A DNA stretch of 64,000 nt, from contig JANVCC010000014.1 in the NCBI GenBank assembly GCA_025345505.1, forward strand, positions 1,958,864 through 2,022,863, read 5' to 3'. Shown here one piece after another: positions 47,587 through 59,071 of this stretch. This DNA comes from Todiramphus chloris collaris (lineage: Eukaryota > Chordata > Aves > Coraciiformes > Alcedinidae). The translations under genes and the position numbers were made by a program. Position 1 is the stretch's first letter. Each line of letters starts with the position of its first letter. The notes beneath the pieces are model-generated. The model saw only the letters and a program-made list of their open reading frames with translations, ran no database searches and had not been told where the DNA came from.

Positions 47587-48554
47587 ATGTCATCTATAGA
47601 CATAATCCACATCATCAACAGAGGATCCAGCCCCACCATGGAGAGCTGCAGCAAAGTCTTTTTCTTGGTGGGGTTTCCAGCTCTCCAGGATTTCCAGATC
47701 TCCCTTCATTGTGTTCTTGTCCTTCTACCTGATGATCCTGGTTGGTAATGCCATTATCATCACCATGGTTGACTGTACATTTCACGCTCCCATGTACCTT
47801 TTCCTGATCAATCTCTCCGTGTTAGACATGCTATTCACAACCACCACTATCCCCAGAATGCTGGTGATGTTCCTGGCCAATGCCAAAAGCATCTTGTTTA
47901 GGGATTGTTTTCTGCAGACATACAGTTTTCACGGGCTAATAGTAACAAAGGTGCTTCTCCTGGTGGTCACAGCTTACAACCACTATGAAGCCATCTTCAA
48001 TCCCCTCCATTACCCAGCCAATATGATCAGAAGAGTGAACATCCAGCTGGCAGAGAGCACCTGTATCACTGTGCTGTTAATACCCTTGCCTGTCATAACA
48101 CAGACCTCTGTTAGCTTCCAGGTATAAAACCAGCGTTTGCCACTGGTTTTGTGACAACCTGTCAGTGGTGTAAGCTGTCAGCACCAATTTCAAGACCTTC
48201 TAGGGGTTCTCCATCACTATGACAGTGTCAGTCATTCCTCTGTTGCTCGTCACCCTCTCATACATCCACATCATCCCCTCTGTACTAAAGACCATCCCCA
48301 AAGAAGGACATGTGACATCTTTTTCAACATGTAATTTCCATCTTCTTGTGGTGAGCACTTACAACTCCTCCATCGCTGTGGCATGCATGTCCTACAGTGT
48401 AGACATCCCCATTGACGTCCACATCACAAGCAACATTGCCTTCACTATTTTGATTCACTTATTAAACCCCATCATTTACACTTTAGGGAACCAAGAAGTA
48501 AAATCTGTAGTTATAAAGCCTATTTTTCTAAAAAAATTCAATTTATTTGGGTAA
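47587..48554 (+). pseudogene. Olfactory receptor pseudogene (rhodopsin-like GPCR)
   Basis: Olfactory receptors are single-exon seven-helix receptors in the plasma membrane of olfactory neurons. The remnant covers almost the whole length (about 320 codons). Candidate starts are 47587 and 47638; the extracellular N-terminus has an NRGS stretch. TM1 has GNAIII, TM2 PMYLFLINLSVLD, TM3 the CFLQTYSFH segment, and TM7 ends LNPIIYTLGNQEVK. The TM3 end, normally MAYDRYVAIC, reads TAYNHYEAIF, so DRY is lost. Reading frame changes occur near 47700-47710 and 48110-48125. After the second change, the extracellular loop (HWFCDNLSVV) is followed by two in-frame stops (about 48168 and 48202). The protein cannot be made in full. 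Which receptor family it belongs to cannot be decided by eye. A flanking intact paralogue is not in the window. Confidence 0.92.
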
Positions 48555-49473
48555 AACTTACATCAGTGTGGAAGCCCCATGCTATTTATTATTTCAGTCC
48601 TATGGTTAATTATGATGTCATTGCCTTCAGAGTTCCATTTGGTTTCCCTGAACTGTGGTATCTCCTCTGTTAATGTATGTCAGCCTATTTCTGTGACATT
48701 TTTAGTAGAGTTGCTGTAATATTTATAGTTTTCTAGTTTGGTTTCCAACCTGCAGTGACTAAATCACTGACGTACTAAATAAATCTGTGAATGCACTAAA
48801 TAAAGCTGAAAATGCACTAAATAAAGCCACAAATGAACTAAATAAAGCTGAACTGGAGTGGTACCACATTTCTTTATGGTTTCGCCTCCACATTGCACTG
48901 TGTAGGACATATTATTTTAATTCCTCCATTTAAGACTTTCAGGGGTGGCAGCAAGGTTGGTTTTTTTCTCTACAAATGACCCTGGACCATTCCTCCTAGG
49001 TAAAGAAACTACAAAATCAATTTACAGGACTGCAGAAATGTGGGAAATGTTAAAGGTAAATGAAAAATGCAGCTTGGGCAGGTGGACAAAATGGTGTCCA
49101 TGTGCATTATGGTGGCATCAACCACCTCTTACATACAATAGCCTGATTCACAGATTCCTGCATTAGGAAGGGCAATGTGAAGAAACAGACAATAAAACAC
49201 TATGAACCTCAATTTTCAGGCAGAGATGCTCTCAAGCATCAAAAAGTGTGATTGTGTATCTGGAGCTTTTTTTTTTTCCTCTAGAACAGACAGCTAGTCA
49301 GGAGCAAATCACCAATTCTGATGTTTTAAGACATTTCTGATTTTTTCTAAGATTAACATACTGAAATATGTGTCTTTCCTACGGCATCTCTTTAACAGAA
49401 AATTTCAGAGCTCATTAAAGCTGTTGGGTTCTGTGACAGAGATTTCGGGGAAGGCTTAGGGAAGCTTCTTGCT
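48555..49473. other. Region downstream of the OR remnant
   Basis: It holds the 21-bp repeat array at 48772-48855 and a T run at about 49267-49277. No gene is recognised. Confidence 0.5.
48772..48855 (+). repeat. 21-bp tandem repeat, four copies, each with AATAAA
   Basis: Units at 48772, 48793, 48814 and 48835 share 'actaaataaag' cores. Each unit carries an AATAAA hexamer, giving four poly(A)-signal-like words at 21-bp spacing, about 220 bp after the receptor's reading frame ends. Confidence 0.9.
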
Positions 49474-50018
49474 CACTCTTCTCTGGGGAGACCCCCCTGC
49501 AGTGCTGGGTCCAGCTCTGGAGTCCTCAGCACAGGAGAGACAGGGACCTGTTGGAGCGGGGCCAGAGGAGGCCACAGCAATGCTGGGAGGGCTGGAACCC
49601 CTCTGCTGGGAGGCCAGGCTGAGAGAGCTGGGGTTGTTCAGCCTGGAGAAGAGAAGGATCCAGGGAGACCTTCTTGTGGCCTTTCAGTTCTTAAAGGGAG
49701 CCTAGGAGAAAGATGGGGACAGACTTTTTATTAGGGCCTGTTGTGACAGAACAAGGGGTGATGGTTTTAAACTAGAAGAGGGAGATTTAGACCAGAGAGA
49801 AGGAAGACATATTTTACACTGCGGGTGGTGAGACCCTGTCCCAGGTTGCTCAGAGAGGTGGTCGATGCCCCATCCCTGGAAACATTCCAGGTGAGGTTGG
49901 CTGGGGTTCTGAGCAACCTGCTCTAGTTGCAGATGTCCTTGATCCCTGCAGGGGGGTTGGACTAGATGACGTGGAAAGGTCCCTTCTAACCCAAACCATT
50001 CTGTGATTCTATGATTCT
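49474..50018 (+). mobile_element. CR1 LINE fragment (type A), low divergence, full 3' end
   Basis: Sense CR1 from 'cactcttctctggggagacc' through 'gagacagggacctgttggag' and 'gagaggtggtcgatgcccca' to 'attctgtgattctatgattc'. About 147 bp is identical to the copy at 19.0 kb. The frame at 49469-49705 is a surviving ORF2 piece ([13 protein letters not shown]). Confidence 0.95.
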
Positions 50019-50457
50019 TCCATTAATATTTTTAACTTGAGAAGCTGATTCAACCCAGAAAACCCATTGCTTTGGTAGACCATGTAAGTCTAGAAGACTC
50101 TCCATTTCTTTACCCTCCTGTGACCAACCTTTAATGCTTTTGGCTGTCTTTGAGCAGAGGACCTCCAACCAAAGGGGCCGGAGAGGAGAAGAATCTTCCA
50201 AGGGGGCAAGGACATAACAGAGACATTCTCCTGCACTGTCCACCATGAAAAAGAAGTATATGTAGATTGGGAATTAATTGAAAGCATGTTAAGAAAGCAT
50301 GTTAAGAAACATGGTGGCTGATTTTTGTGGAATATGTTGGGTTTAAAATGGTTTTTTTTAAATGTTTAGTTTTTCTGACTATACTGAGTCCCTAACATGC
50401 AGAGCATCTTCTCTACCATGAGCATGTAAGCAGGAGTTGTGAGACTGTGAGACTGAT
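50019..50457. other. Unique sequence, small tandem repeat
   Basis: A 13-bp unit 'aaagcatgttaag' occurs twice in tandem at 50281-50306. Nothing else is recognised. Confidence 0.5.
50281..50306. repeat. 13-bp tandem duplication
   Basis: Two exact copies of 'aaagcatgttaag'. Confidence 0.9.
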
Positions 50458-50852
50458 AGACTCATAGAATTGTTCTGGTGAGGAAAGGCCTTTAAGATCA
50501 TTGACTCCAACTGTTAACCCAGCACTGCCAGGTCACCACTAAACCATGGCCCTCAGCACCACATCTCCACAGACTTGAAACCCCTCCAGGGATGGGATTC
50601 CACCACTGCCCTGGTCAGTCTTGGACAGGCCTTGACAACCCTTGCGGGGAAGAAATTGTTCCTCATGTCGAACTGAAACCTCCCTTGGTGCAACCTGAGA
50701 CTGTTTCCTCTTGTCCTGTTCCTTGTTCCTTGGGAGAAGAGCCCGACCCCCACCTGGCTCCAACCTTCTTTCAGGAAGTTGTCAAGAGTGAGAAGGTCTC
50801 CCCTGAGCCTCCTTTTTTCCAGGATAAACAGTTCTCTCAGTCTCTTCTGATA
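50458..50852 (-). mobile_element. CR1 LINE 3' fragment (type B)
   Basis: Antisense CR1 from 'gactcatagaattgttctgg' through 'ctaaaccatggccctcagca' to 'ccaggataaacagttctctc'. It ends in the C-terminal ORF2 region. Confidence 0.93.
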
Positions 50853-51731
50853 AGTCACTGAAGGTATTGCCATGGTATCATCTTGGTTGCCTAAAGGTGG
50901 CCACCAGACTAGCATAGGCCTTTGCTCCAAATGGTGAGGCACCATGGGATCCAGACAGGGAACAAAAGATGCCCATGTGTTCATCAGGACATGAAAACTC
51001 AGCACTGATCCCCTGTTCATAAGACAGATGGCCTGCACACATATTAAGAAAGAGAGTTTCCATCAGGGATCTTGTAGGTGCACTAACAAGTACACCAAGT
51101 CATGTGCATGAAAAGCTTTTCTGGGATGAAAAAGTCTCTAATGAGTTTTGAGGACTTCCAGGTTTAGACTGTGTTAGAGAGTGGGCACCATGGATTATTA
51201 ATTTTTCCTTGGTCCTGACTTTTGCAGACGGTAGCCTTTGGATCCAGGAGAGCTAATGTCTCCTTGCAGCACAAAGCTCCATTGCTTCTAGTTGGACTAG
51301 AGTGGATTTTTCCATTGAAATCCCCTCCTAATAAAGTGCTCAGCAGCAAAGAATCATTCATAAAGACCAGCAAAGTGTTCTCTTTTTTTATTACTCTCAC
51401 TGTTTAGAGCTTAAGCTGTATTTTCACTTTGAAGTTGCTCAATACCCACCATAAGATCTAATTTCATTTCTTCTCTGACACCAGATTCCCATTGCCCACA
51501 TAAATTTAGGTACAAGATGATAGAACCCTCCCTTATGAAACGAGCACCCAGAGTCTCTCTCACTCTAATACACTTTATCCAAATGTTTAACCATCCTCAC
51601 GATTTTTCTCTCAACCCTCTATATTTTAACATGCATCTTGAAGGATAATCATAAAAACTCAGTATAATAATCCTGCATCATCATCAGAGATTAGCATTAT
51701 ATAATGCTTCCAGCATTCCTCCCCTCCCCCC

Positions 51732-51756
51732 ATATATATATATATATATATATATA
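51732..51756. repeat. (AT)n microsatellite, about 12 units
   Basis: Perfect dinucleotide repeat after a C-rich stretch. Confidence 0.95.
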
Positions 51757-51949
51757 GGATGGTTTTACTCCTCTCCACAAGTTACTTGGCAGAGACAAAG
51801 AATTCTTGAGAGAAAAAGCCTTAAACACTGAACATATGAATTTTAGCTATTATTTTGATTGCATGAATTTTTCCAGCTGCCCTGAGGATGGGAAGCAGCC
51901 AGTGCATGGAGCAGGGAGCTGTGCAGAGCCCGGCATCGTCCCCTGCATA

Positions 51950-52005
51950 GATGGGGACTCCACCACTGCCCTGGGCAGCCTGGACCATGCCTTGACAACC
52001 CATTT
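51950..52005 (-). mobile_element. Isolated internal CR1 scrap (type B)
   Basis: 'gatggggactccaccactgc' and 'ctgggcagcctggaccatgc' match an internal type B segment in antisense, but neither the 3' tip nor the ORF2 part flanks it. Confidence 0.75.
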
Positions 52006-53343
52006 GCATTCAAGGGCAAGGTGAGATCAGGCAGGGTAGAGAGGTTTGCAAGCAGGGAAGAGAGGCTTGCAGACAGTGTTCAGAATAGCATTACAGAACA
52101 TAACTACCAGGATGGGATGATAAATCTTCTCCACTTCCCTTGTTCATCACATTCAACAGTGAAATCATTTTGCCTAACAGCTAGAAACCATTTCCAGGTA
52201 TTATTATTTGTTATCTGCAGCAATAGCATTACACTAATATCCAGAGGGTCGTGCAGCTGCCTCTTACCAGACGTTGTATTCACATAATGCCTGTTCTGCT
52301 ACAAATGTTCGTCTCAGTTTAATACGGAACAAAAAATAAATAAGAATTACATCAAGCAGAAGAACCTGCAGGCTCTGAGCACCAGTTTTCCAGATGTTGC
52401 TGGGCATTTTTGAGCCATGAGATGCAGTTTGCTTATGAATATGAACTGGCCCAAATCCTTCCCATGCCCAATTTGTGTGTTCAGCCAGAACATCCAAGCA
52501 GCAAATTTCCTAATTCCTAAAACCTAATATTCGTTATTGCAATTAAATTACTCCAGTGCTCCCCACTTTACCTTCAGGGATGTGAATCCCCCCTTCTCTA
52601 GCTTCTCCACATCCCAGCAGCTCAGACCACTTTCCTTTTTCCACAGGAACCTTGCAGGAAACCCATTATTTGATTTTCTTTCCCCCTTGTTTAAAAATGA
52701 AATAAAATCAGAAAATCAAATCAAAATGTGCCCAGTTTTGCATTGAAATAAAAATATATGCACACCACGGACCTTCTTAGTGCCCACATTCTTCTGATTG
52801 TCTCCCCCTCCATCATGAGAGTCCTCTCTCGTGTCTGCTTCTTCACGCCTGAAAGGCCATTCCCATGCAGGTCATGAGCTTATATGTCATGGAAATTACC
52901 TACACATGGATACAAAACAAAGGCCAGATTGCTCCAAATGCCATTACAATAATAGCTTAAAATAAGTTTATGTCATTTATTTTGCAGTGAGAATTCTTTG
53001 ACCTAAAGTTCTTGCAAAAGCAGATACTCTTTTTTTCCACAGATCCTTTATGCTCTACCATTGAACACACAAACATCGAAATGCATTTCCTTCTGTTGTT
53101 TTTTGGTTTGCTGTGTTTCTTTTTACAAGGTGTGAAGCAAAAGTTTTCCTGACCTATCACACTGTTCCATGGAGAAGAAACTCAAAGGTACGCTCTCACA
53201 TACCTCCTTCCCCTCCAGTATGCAAAATGCAAAGTCAAAACCTCCAAAGAAACCTCTGAATGCAACAAGCAACACCCTGCTCCTCCCCAGCTGATGTCCC
53301 CCCCTCCTTATCCACCAGGGTCAAGCTCTCAGATGAGGTCCTG

Positions 53344-53745
53344 CGATAGAATGGTTTGAGTTGAAAGGGACCGTTCATGGTCACCTAGTCCAACTCCCCT
53401 GCAGGGAGCAGGGACATCTGCAACTAGAGCAGGTTGCTCAGAGCCCCAGCCAACCTCACCTGGAATGTTTCCAGGGATGGGGCACCTACCACCTCTCTGG
53501 GCAACCTGGATAAATGTCCCCACTTTTAGTTTCAAACCATCACCCCTTGTCCTGTCACAACAGGCCCTGATAAAAAGTCTGCCCCCATCTTTCTGACAGG
53601 CCCCTTTCAGCAGTGAAAGGCTGCAAAAAGATCTCCCCAGAGCCTTCTCTTCTCCAGGCTGAAAAACCCCAACTCTCTCAGCCTGGCCTCCCAGCAGAGG
53701 GGTTCCAGCCCTTGGATCATATTCAGAGCTAAGTCATCTCCTCTT
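53344..53745 (-). mobile_element. CR1 LINE fragment (type A), 3' end present
   Basis: Antisense CR1 from 'gatagaatggtttgagttga' through 'cagggatggggcacctacca', with a deletion around 'caacctggataaatgtcccc', to 'cagcagaggggttccagccc' and slightly beyond. Confidence 0.93.
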
Positions 53746-54027
53746 TTCTGTTCCTCCATCTGGGATGGCCTGCACTTAGAAATGTTTGCAGTCACGACGG
53801 TGACTGGGCTGCACTCTTCTTTCCATAAAGCAGAACAGTTATGGATCTTGCTGCAGCATCACAGCAGGGAAATATAAATCCGTGAGGTTTTCAAGGCTGT
53901 TTATAGATTTAAGAGCCAGGGAAATCTGGATTACAAATGTCATAACATCTGTAGTAGATTGACATGCTGATTTTTTTTGATTTTTTTTTTTCCAATAAAA
54001 TTAAACTGCATGTTGAGAATCTAAATA
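53746..54027. other. Unique sequence, T-rich tract
   Basis: T-rich run at about 53972-53991. Nothing else seen. Confidence 0.5.
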
Positions 54028-54353
54028 TCTAAAGGGTGGGTGTTGAGAGGATAGCATCAGTCTCCTCAGTGGTGCCCAGAGACAGGACAAGGGGCAATGG
54101 GCACAAACTGGAACCCAGGAGGTTCCATCTCAACAGGAGGAGAAACTTCTTTCCTATGAGGGTGCCAGAGCCTGGCCCAGGCTGCCCAGAGAAGCTGTGG
54201 AGTCTCCTTCTCTGGAGAGATTCCAAACCCCCCTGGACAATGTGATCCTGGGCAGCCTGCTATGGGTGACCCTGCTGGAGCAGGGGGGTTGGATGAGATG
54301 ATCTCCAGAGGTCCCTTCCAACCCCCACCATGCTGGGCTTCTGGGAATCTGTG
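54028..54353 (+). mobile_element. CR1 LINE 3' fragment (type C)
   Basis: Sense CR1 from 'ctaaagggtgggtgttgaga' through 'gagaagctgtggagtctcct' to 'caccatgctgggcttctggg'. The 3' tip runs straight into the next fragment. Confidence 0.94.
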
Positions 54354-54532
54354 TCATCTCCCCAGGGAAGTGGTGGATTCCCCAGCATTGGACATTTTGA
54401 AGATTCAACTGGTCAGGGTGCTAGACCATCTTATCTAGTCCTTTCTTTTCCCAAGAAAGTTTGGACCAGCTAGTACTTGAGGTCCCTTCCAACTTGGGAT
54501 TCTATGAATCTATGATCCTATGATTGTATGAA
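54354..54532 (+). mobile_element. Older CR1 3' fragment in tandem
   Basis: 'ccagggaagtggtggattcc', 'ttgaggtcccttccaacttg' and the octamer-like end 'ttctatgaatctatgatcct' mark a diverged CR1 3' end of another type, directly behind the type C copy. The type C copy may have inserted into it. Confidence 0.8.
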
Positions 54533-55411
54533 AAGTGAGTGTCCCTGCAGGCAGACCCCCAGCCACGCAGCTTCTCCACTGGGACACATCATGGCAGAAA
54601 TCCCAGAATCTGGAGAAAAACCTCATTGTTTTTTTTCTTGGTGATTTAACACCATTTTTCATCGTTTGCACCAAGAATGCAACCCTTGGTGACACAGATA
54701 TCTGTTTTTTCCTCCTCTGCTTTTCTGCATAGACCTTTCTGCTTTTGACAGCATCTCTTCACTCCCAGAGAGCTACATGATATTTGCTGTGTATTTATCT
54801 TGCTGGGAGTCTGAAGATAGGTGGGGGAACCACTTTTTGTATACAGTAGAAGAATAGCCTCATGGTCCAAACCCCAGGGAGCCTGAGGAACAGCCAGGAA
54901 GCCACTCTCAAGCCATGCTTTACTGCAGCTTCCCTGCTTAATGTCTTTCTTCACCATTTCTTCATCAGAATCTTGCTGCAAACCCCACAAGAAGCCAGGT
55001 ATCTTTCAGAGTCTGCCAGTGCTTGTGAAACCCTTGGTATTCCCTGCACACCTCTGCTTTGAGATGTTTCCTTTCCAAAATCCCAGGCTGGTGACCTACC
55101 CTTATGAGATGAGATGATGAGATGGCTCTTTTCACCTGACCAGTCAAATAAGAATCAAGAAAGATCCTCTGCACCATTCCAGTTGCTGAGAGCCTTTTCC
55201 TTGGTCCTTCTTCATAAGGCTGGTAGGATCAAGAGAGACATCATGCCCTGGAAGATGCTTTCCCCATGTGAGCCTTGTTTCTTGCTCTAGAGGTGAGCTG
55301 AGCCCTGCACACCCCCAGGAAAGGGAGAAAGAGAGGCAGATGTGCGTGGTCTCATCATGTACCAAATCCTCCAGCTCTTCCTGTTAGAAATGGAGAGTCC
55401 TCAATGCTTCT
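54533..55411. other. Unique sequence, no feature seen
   Basis: No gene or repeat recognised. Confidence 0.5.
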
Positions 55412-55585
55412 CAGTATCTAAAGGGCTGGGGTCAAGATGTTGGGGCCAGACTCTGGTTAGTGGTGCCCAGCAACAGGCCAAGGGGCAACAGGCACAAACT
55501 GGAACCCAGGAGGTCCAACCTCAATATCAGGAAAAACTTCTTTCCTGTGAGGGTGCCAGAGCCCTGGAACAGGCTGCCCAGAGGG
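55412..55585 (+). mobile_element. CR1 LINE fragment (type C), 3' end missing
   Basis: Sense type C from 'gtatctaaagggctggggtc' to 'aacaggctgcccagaggg'. It stops at an opposite CR1 copy. Confidence 0.9.
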
Positions 55586-55852
55586 GTTGATCAGCATTGA
55601 GAAGATCCCTTCTCAGTCTTCTACAGTCAAATAGCTCCAGGGCTCTCAGCCTTTCCTCAGCACAGCGATACTGCAGTCCCCTCAGCATCTTTGGAGCCTG
55701 CACTGGACTCTCTCCAGTAGCTCCTTGTCTCTCTTGAACTGGGGAGCCAAGAACTGGACCCAATACTCCCAAAGTGGCCTCCCTAGGGCAGAGTAGAGGG
55801 GAAGAAGAACCTCCCTCTACCTGCTGGCTACACTATTCTTCATGCACACATC
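55586..55852 (-). mobile_element. CR1 LINE fragment (type C), inverted, 3' end missing
   Basis: Antisense type C from 'ttgatcagcattgagaagat' through 'tctcttgaactggggagcca' to 'attcttcatgcacaca'. Together with the left neighbour it looks like one type C element whose two parts are in opposite orientation. Confidence 0.9.
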
Positions 55853-56832
55853 TTACAGACATGACTTCTGCTCCTATTTGTTTTTTCCTCGTTGAGCAGC
55901 AGAATAATTTCAAGCCTCATCACTGTTCCTCATAGTTCTCTGATGAAACTGTTTGCAAATCTGCCAGCATGTTGTGTTATCCACAGGCTGCTGGGATAGA
56001 TGTTGAATAGTTTCTGCTCCATGTCTCACTCCTTTGTGACTTCATTTAACACCTCTTTACATCTTGGCAATAAAGACCAACGACTGCTCTCTCTGTGTCT
56101 TTAGCTAGCATTCACCTTACTGTAACCAAATCTAAAATCTACTTCCCAGGTTTGTTTAAATTACACCCAGAAAAAAAAAAAAAACCTTTAGCGATGTTAA
56201 AATGCCTCAGATCTGCTGGTTCTTTTCTGTTCAGAAACACAGTTTCCATGTTTTCAAAGGAAATTAGCTTGTTCTGACAGCATTAGATATTGGATATTAC
56301 CAACGTGGTTGTTTTCAGAAACACCTTTGTTAGAAAAATAGGGTGTTTGCTTTGATTTGCGAATGCTCTTAGAGCTTGTGAAGACTTTTGTCACTGCAGT
56401 CCCCGCTCTCCAAGGAGCTGAGATAAAGTGGTATTTTTGTACATATGAGTGTGGATTATTTATAGGAGCCGTCCTGCCTATGCTAGCCTACTGCAATTGC
56501 ATTCGGTGAAAAAAAATAGAGTGACATTTGGAGATGTTGCCTCCTGATAATAATACAAAGCATTTAGATGAGAGAATTACTTATCAACTCCCATGGAGGA
56601 AATATAGCTTTATAAATTGCTACAATTTCATGGAATTTACTGAGAACCTGCGGGGGAAAGAGGGTAATTTATAATAATAATAATAAAGTGGTGTTTGTTC
56701 AACAGAGAAGAGAGATGAGTCCCCATGTTTAAAATGACCTAAGCAATAACATTTTTGTTATCCATGTGTACTTCTGCAACAGCCAAGCCCTTCAGAAAGT
56801 TATCTTTCTGAGAGATCTTTCTGTCTTTCTTC
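55853..56832. other. Unique AT-rich sequence, possible conserved non-coding DNA
   Basis: No gene is recognised. Simple repeats are a poly-A run (about 56171-56183) and (AAT)n at 56669-56686. The 56,280-56,760 part is AT-rich without repeats and could be conserved non-coding DNA; this is impression only. Confidence 0.4.
56669..56686 (+). repeat. (AAT)n microsatellite, about 6 units
   Basis: Short trinucleotide repeat. Confidence 0.9.
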
Positions 56833-56933
56833 TCCTGGGCAACCTGCTCTAGGTGACCCTGCTTTAGTAGAGGTGTTGGACAAGATGATTTCCAGAAGTC
56901 CCTTCAAACCCAAACCATACTTGATTCTGTGAA
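56833..56933 (+). mobile_element. CR1 LINE 3' tip (type C-like)
   Basis: 'ctcctgggcaacctgctcta' to 'accatacttgattctgtg': about 100 bp of sense CR1 3' end. Confidence 0.85.
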
Positions 56934-57215
56934 ATAGCACCTTCTCCTCCTCTCTTCTACCACTAAAACACCCAGGTACTACTCAAGAGAAAAGTTAACG
57001 TGTCTTCCTTGCGCCCACCGCAGCCAGTGCCAAAACTACCAGCCAGCTTTTTGTAGGGTCAGCTTCTTTTTCACCTCATTACTTAACCAGACCTGAAGAT
57101 CTTGGATGCTCTCACAATCTCACTGTGCACTCAACTCATCGCATCCTGGTAGACAGTAAGTTGTTAACAATGAGCAAGTAATGGACCCTTGTAGTGAAGA
57201 AGACCAATAGTCTCC
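56934..57215. other. Unique sequence, no feature seen
   Basis: Short gap between CR1 copies. Confidence 0.45.
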
Positions 57216-57815
57216 TGTGGTGCATGAAGAAGAGTGGGGTGAGCAGGTCAAGGGAGGTTCTTCTCCCCATCTACTTTGCCCTAGGGAGGCCACCTCAGGA
57301 GTATTGGTCCAGTTCTGGGCTCCCCAGTTCAAGAGAGACAACAAACTACTGGAGAGAGTCCAGCACAGGCTCCAGAAGTGCTGAGGGCACCTTGAGAAGC
57401 ATCTCTGTGCTGAGAAAGGCTGGAAGCCCTGGGGCTGTTTAGCCTGGAGAAGACAGAGAGTGGATCTGATCAATGCTGATCAATAGTTAAAGGGCAGGGG
57501 TCAAGAGGATGGGGCCAGACTCTTGTCAGCAGTGCCCAGCGACAGGACAAGGGGCAATAGGCACAAGCTGTAACCCAGGAGGTTCCATCTATACAGGAAG
57601 AACAACTTCTTTGCTGTGAGGGTGCCAGAGCCTGGCCCAGGCTGCCCAGAGAGGCTGTGGAGTCTCCTTCTCTGGAGAGATTCCAAACCCCCCTGGGCAA
57701 TGTGATCCTGGGCAGCCTGCTGTGGGTGACCCTGCTGGAGCTGTGGTATTGGACAAGATGATCTCCAGAGGTCCTTTCCAATCCTCACCATGATGTGATT
57801 CTGGGATTCTGTGAT
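57216..57815 (+). mobile_element. CR1 LINE fragment (type C), the longest type C copy
   Basis: Sense CR1 from 'gtggtgcatgaagaagagtg' in ORF2 through 'ggctccccagttcaagagag' and 'gagactctgg'-type 3' UTR to 'tgggattctgtgattg'. It is 5'-truncated. The minus frames across it are shadows. Confidence 0.94.
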
Positions 57816-59071
57816 TGCTGCCAATGAGCAATATTCTGGTCGGAGGAGCAGAATAACCCCCCAAAATTACCTATTAACCAAATGTTACCAGCAATTAATG
57901 TGCTAGATGTACAAAACATAGAAACCAATGAGCTCTACCTATCCCAAAACTGGGTAGATCACACCTACAGCATATTTTCTTTTAACTATGGAGCAGTCCA
58001 TGCACAGGTAAATGTGAAAAGGGCACAAGCAAGAAATCCTAAAAACCTTATTTCCAGAGGCTGCTGGGTCCCAGGCAAAGCACATGGTGCCTCTCAAGAG
58101 CTGGTTCCAGTGATGGACACACTCCAATTCACTGTATTTCACAGGTGTGCTGGGCAAAATGAAGCAAAAGCAAGATTTTTTTTGTGTGTATCTTGAAAAA
58201 CTTCATTTCAGGGCCAGTTTTTATCTGAAGTTACCTGTTTACCCTTCTGGTTTCTAGAATTGAGTTGCTGGACACAGGCTGATCACATTGACCCCACTCA
58301 ATCCTCCCTTTGAAGCAGTCTTTGTGGTGTCAAATTTTATGATGAAACAACAGCCTGAGCACGTGCAAAAGTCTGCAGCTTGCAGAGAGCTGATTTAACG
58401 TGAGCAATGGCAGGTAATCCCCCTACGACCAAGGAAAACCTACCTACAACTGTGTTCCATCTCTGGATCTCTCTGCTCTTGTCCCAGTTACTCATCGTGC
58501 TCATTAATCCTTCTCTAATGCATAATTGCTCCATATTCTTATGCTTAAGGGTGATTCAGGATTAGCTTGAGCAACACCACTTTGTTTTCTTGTAAAGCAG
58601 TGTAAGCTTTAAAGCTCCTGAACGCACCTCACTAATCGTAGTCTCATTTGTTCACTTCCAGGAGGTTTCTGGAAGTCTCCAGATCCTGCCCAGCAGATAT
58701 TTGGAGCTGGTCCTGATCACAAACATCTGGTAAGGGTCAGAAATTATCACTGTGCTGCAGCCACTGTGCTGCACTGGAGGTAGGCCAGTGTTATAGCATA
58801 GCCCTTCTCCCCTTTCCATTCGAAGTTAACAACTACAACAAAACCCTGGTGCTACATCTGTTCATTTCCACAGGCAACCTCCTGAACATGGTGAGTTTTA
58901 ATGATGCAGTCATTTCAATGGCCATTCTGCTCCATTGGCTGTCTAACCCACTACCCTGGGAAAGAGATGACTGTTAAAAAATTGCTTCGAATAGGAGCGA
59001 AGACAGTTTTAAAATTCTGAAATCATCACCATAAAAGCTTTGATGTGGAATATGCATTATGGCTCCAGGAA
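57816..59071. other. Unique sequence, no feature seen
   Basis: About 1.25 kb. A 104-codon frame at 57882-58196 has no family similarity. Confidence 0.5.

Larger units (their letters stand above)
50853..53343. other. Unique sequence with a TA repeat and a CR1 scrap
   Basis: About 2.5 kb. It includes the (TA)n at 51732-51756 and a 55-bp CR1 scrap at 51950-52005. No gene is recognised. Confidence 0.5.
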
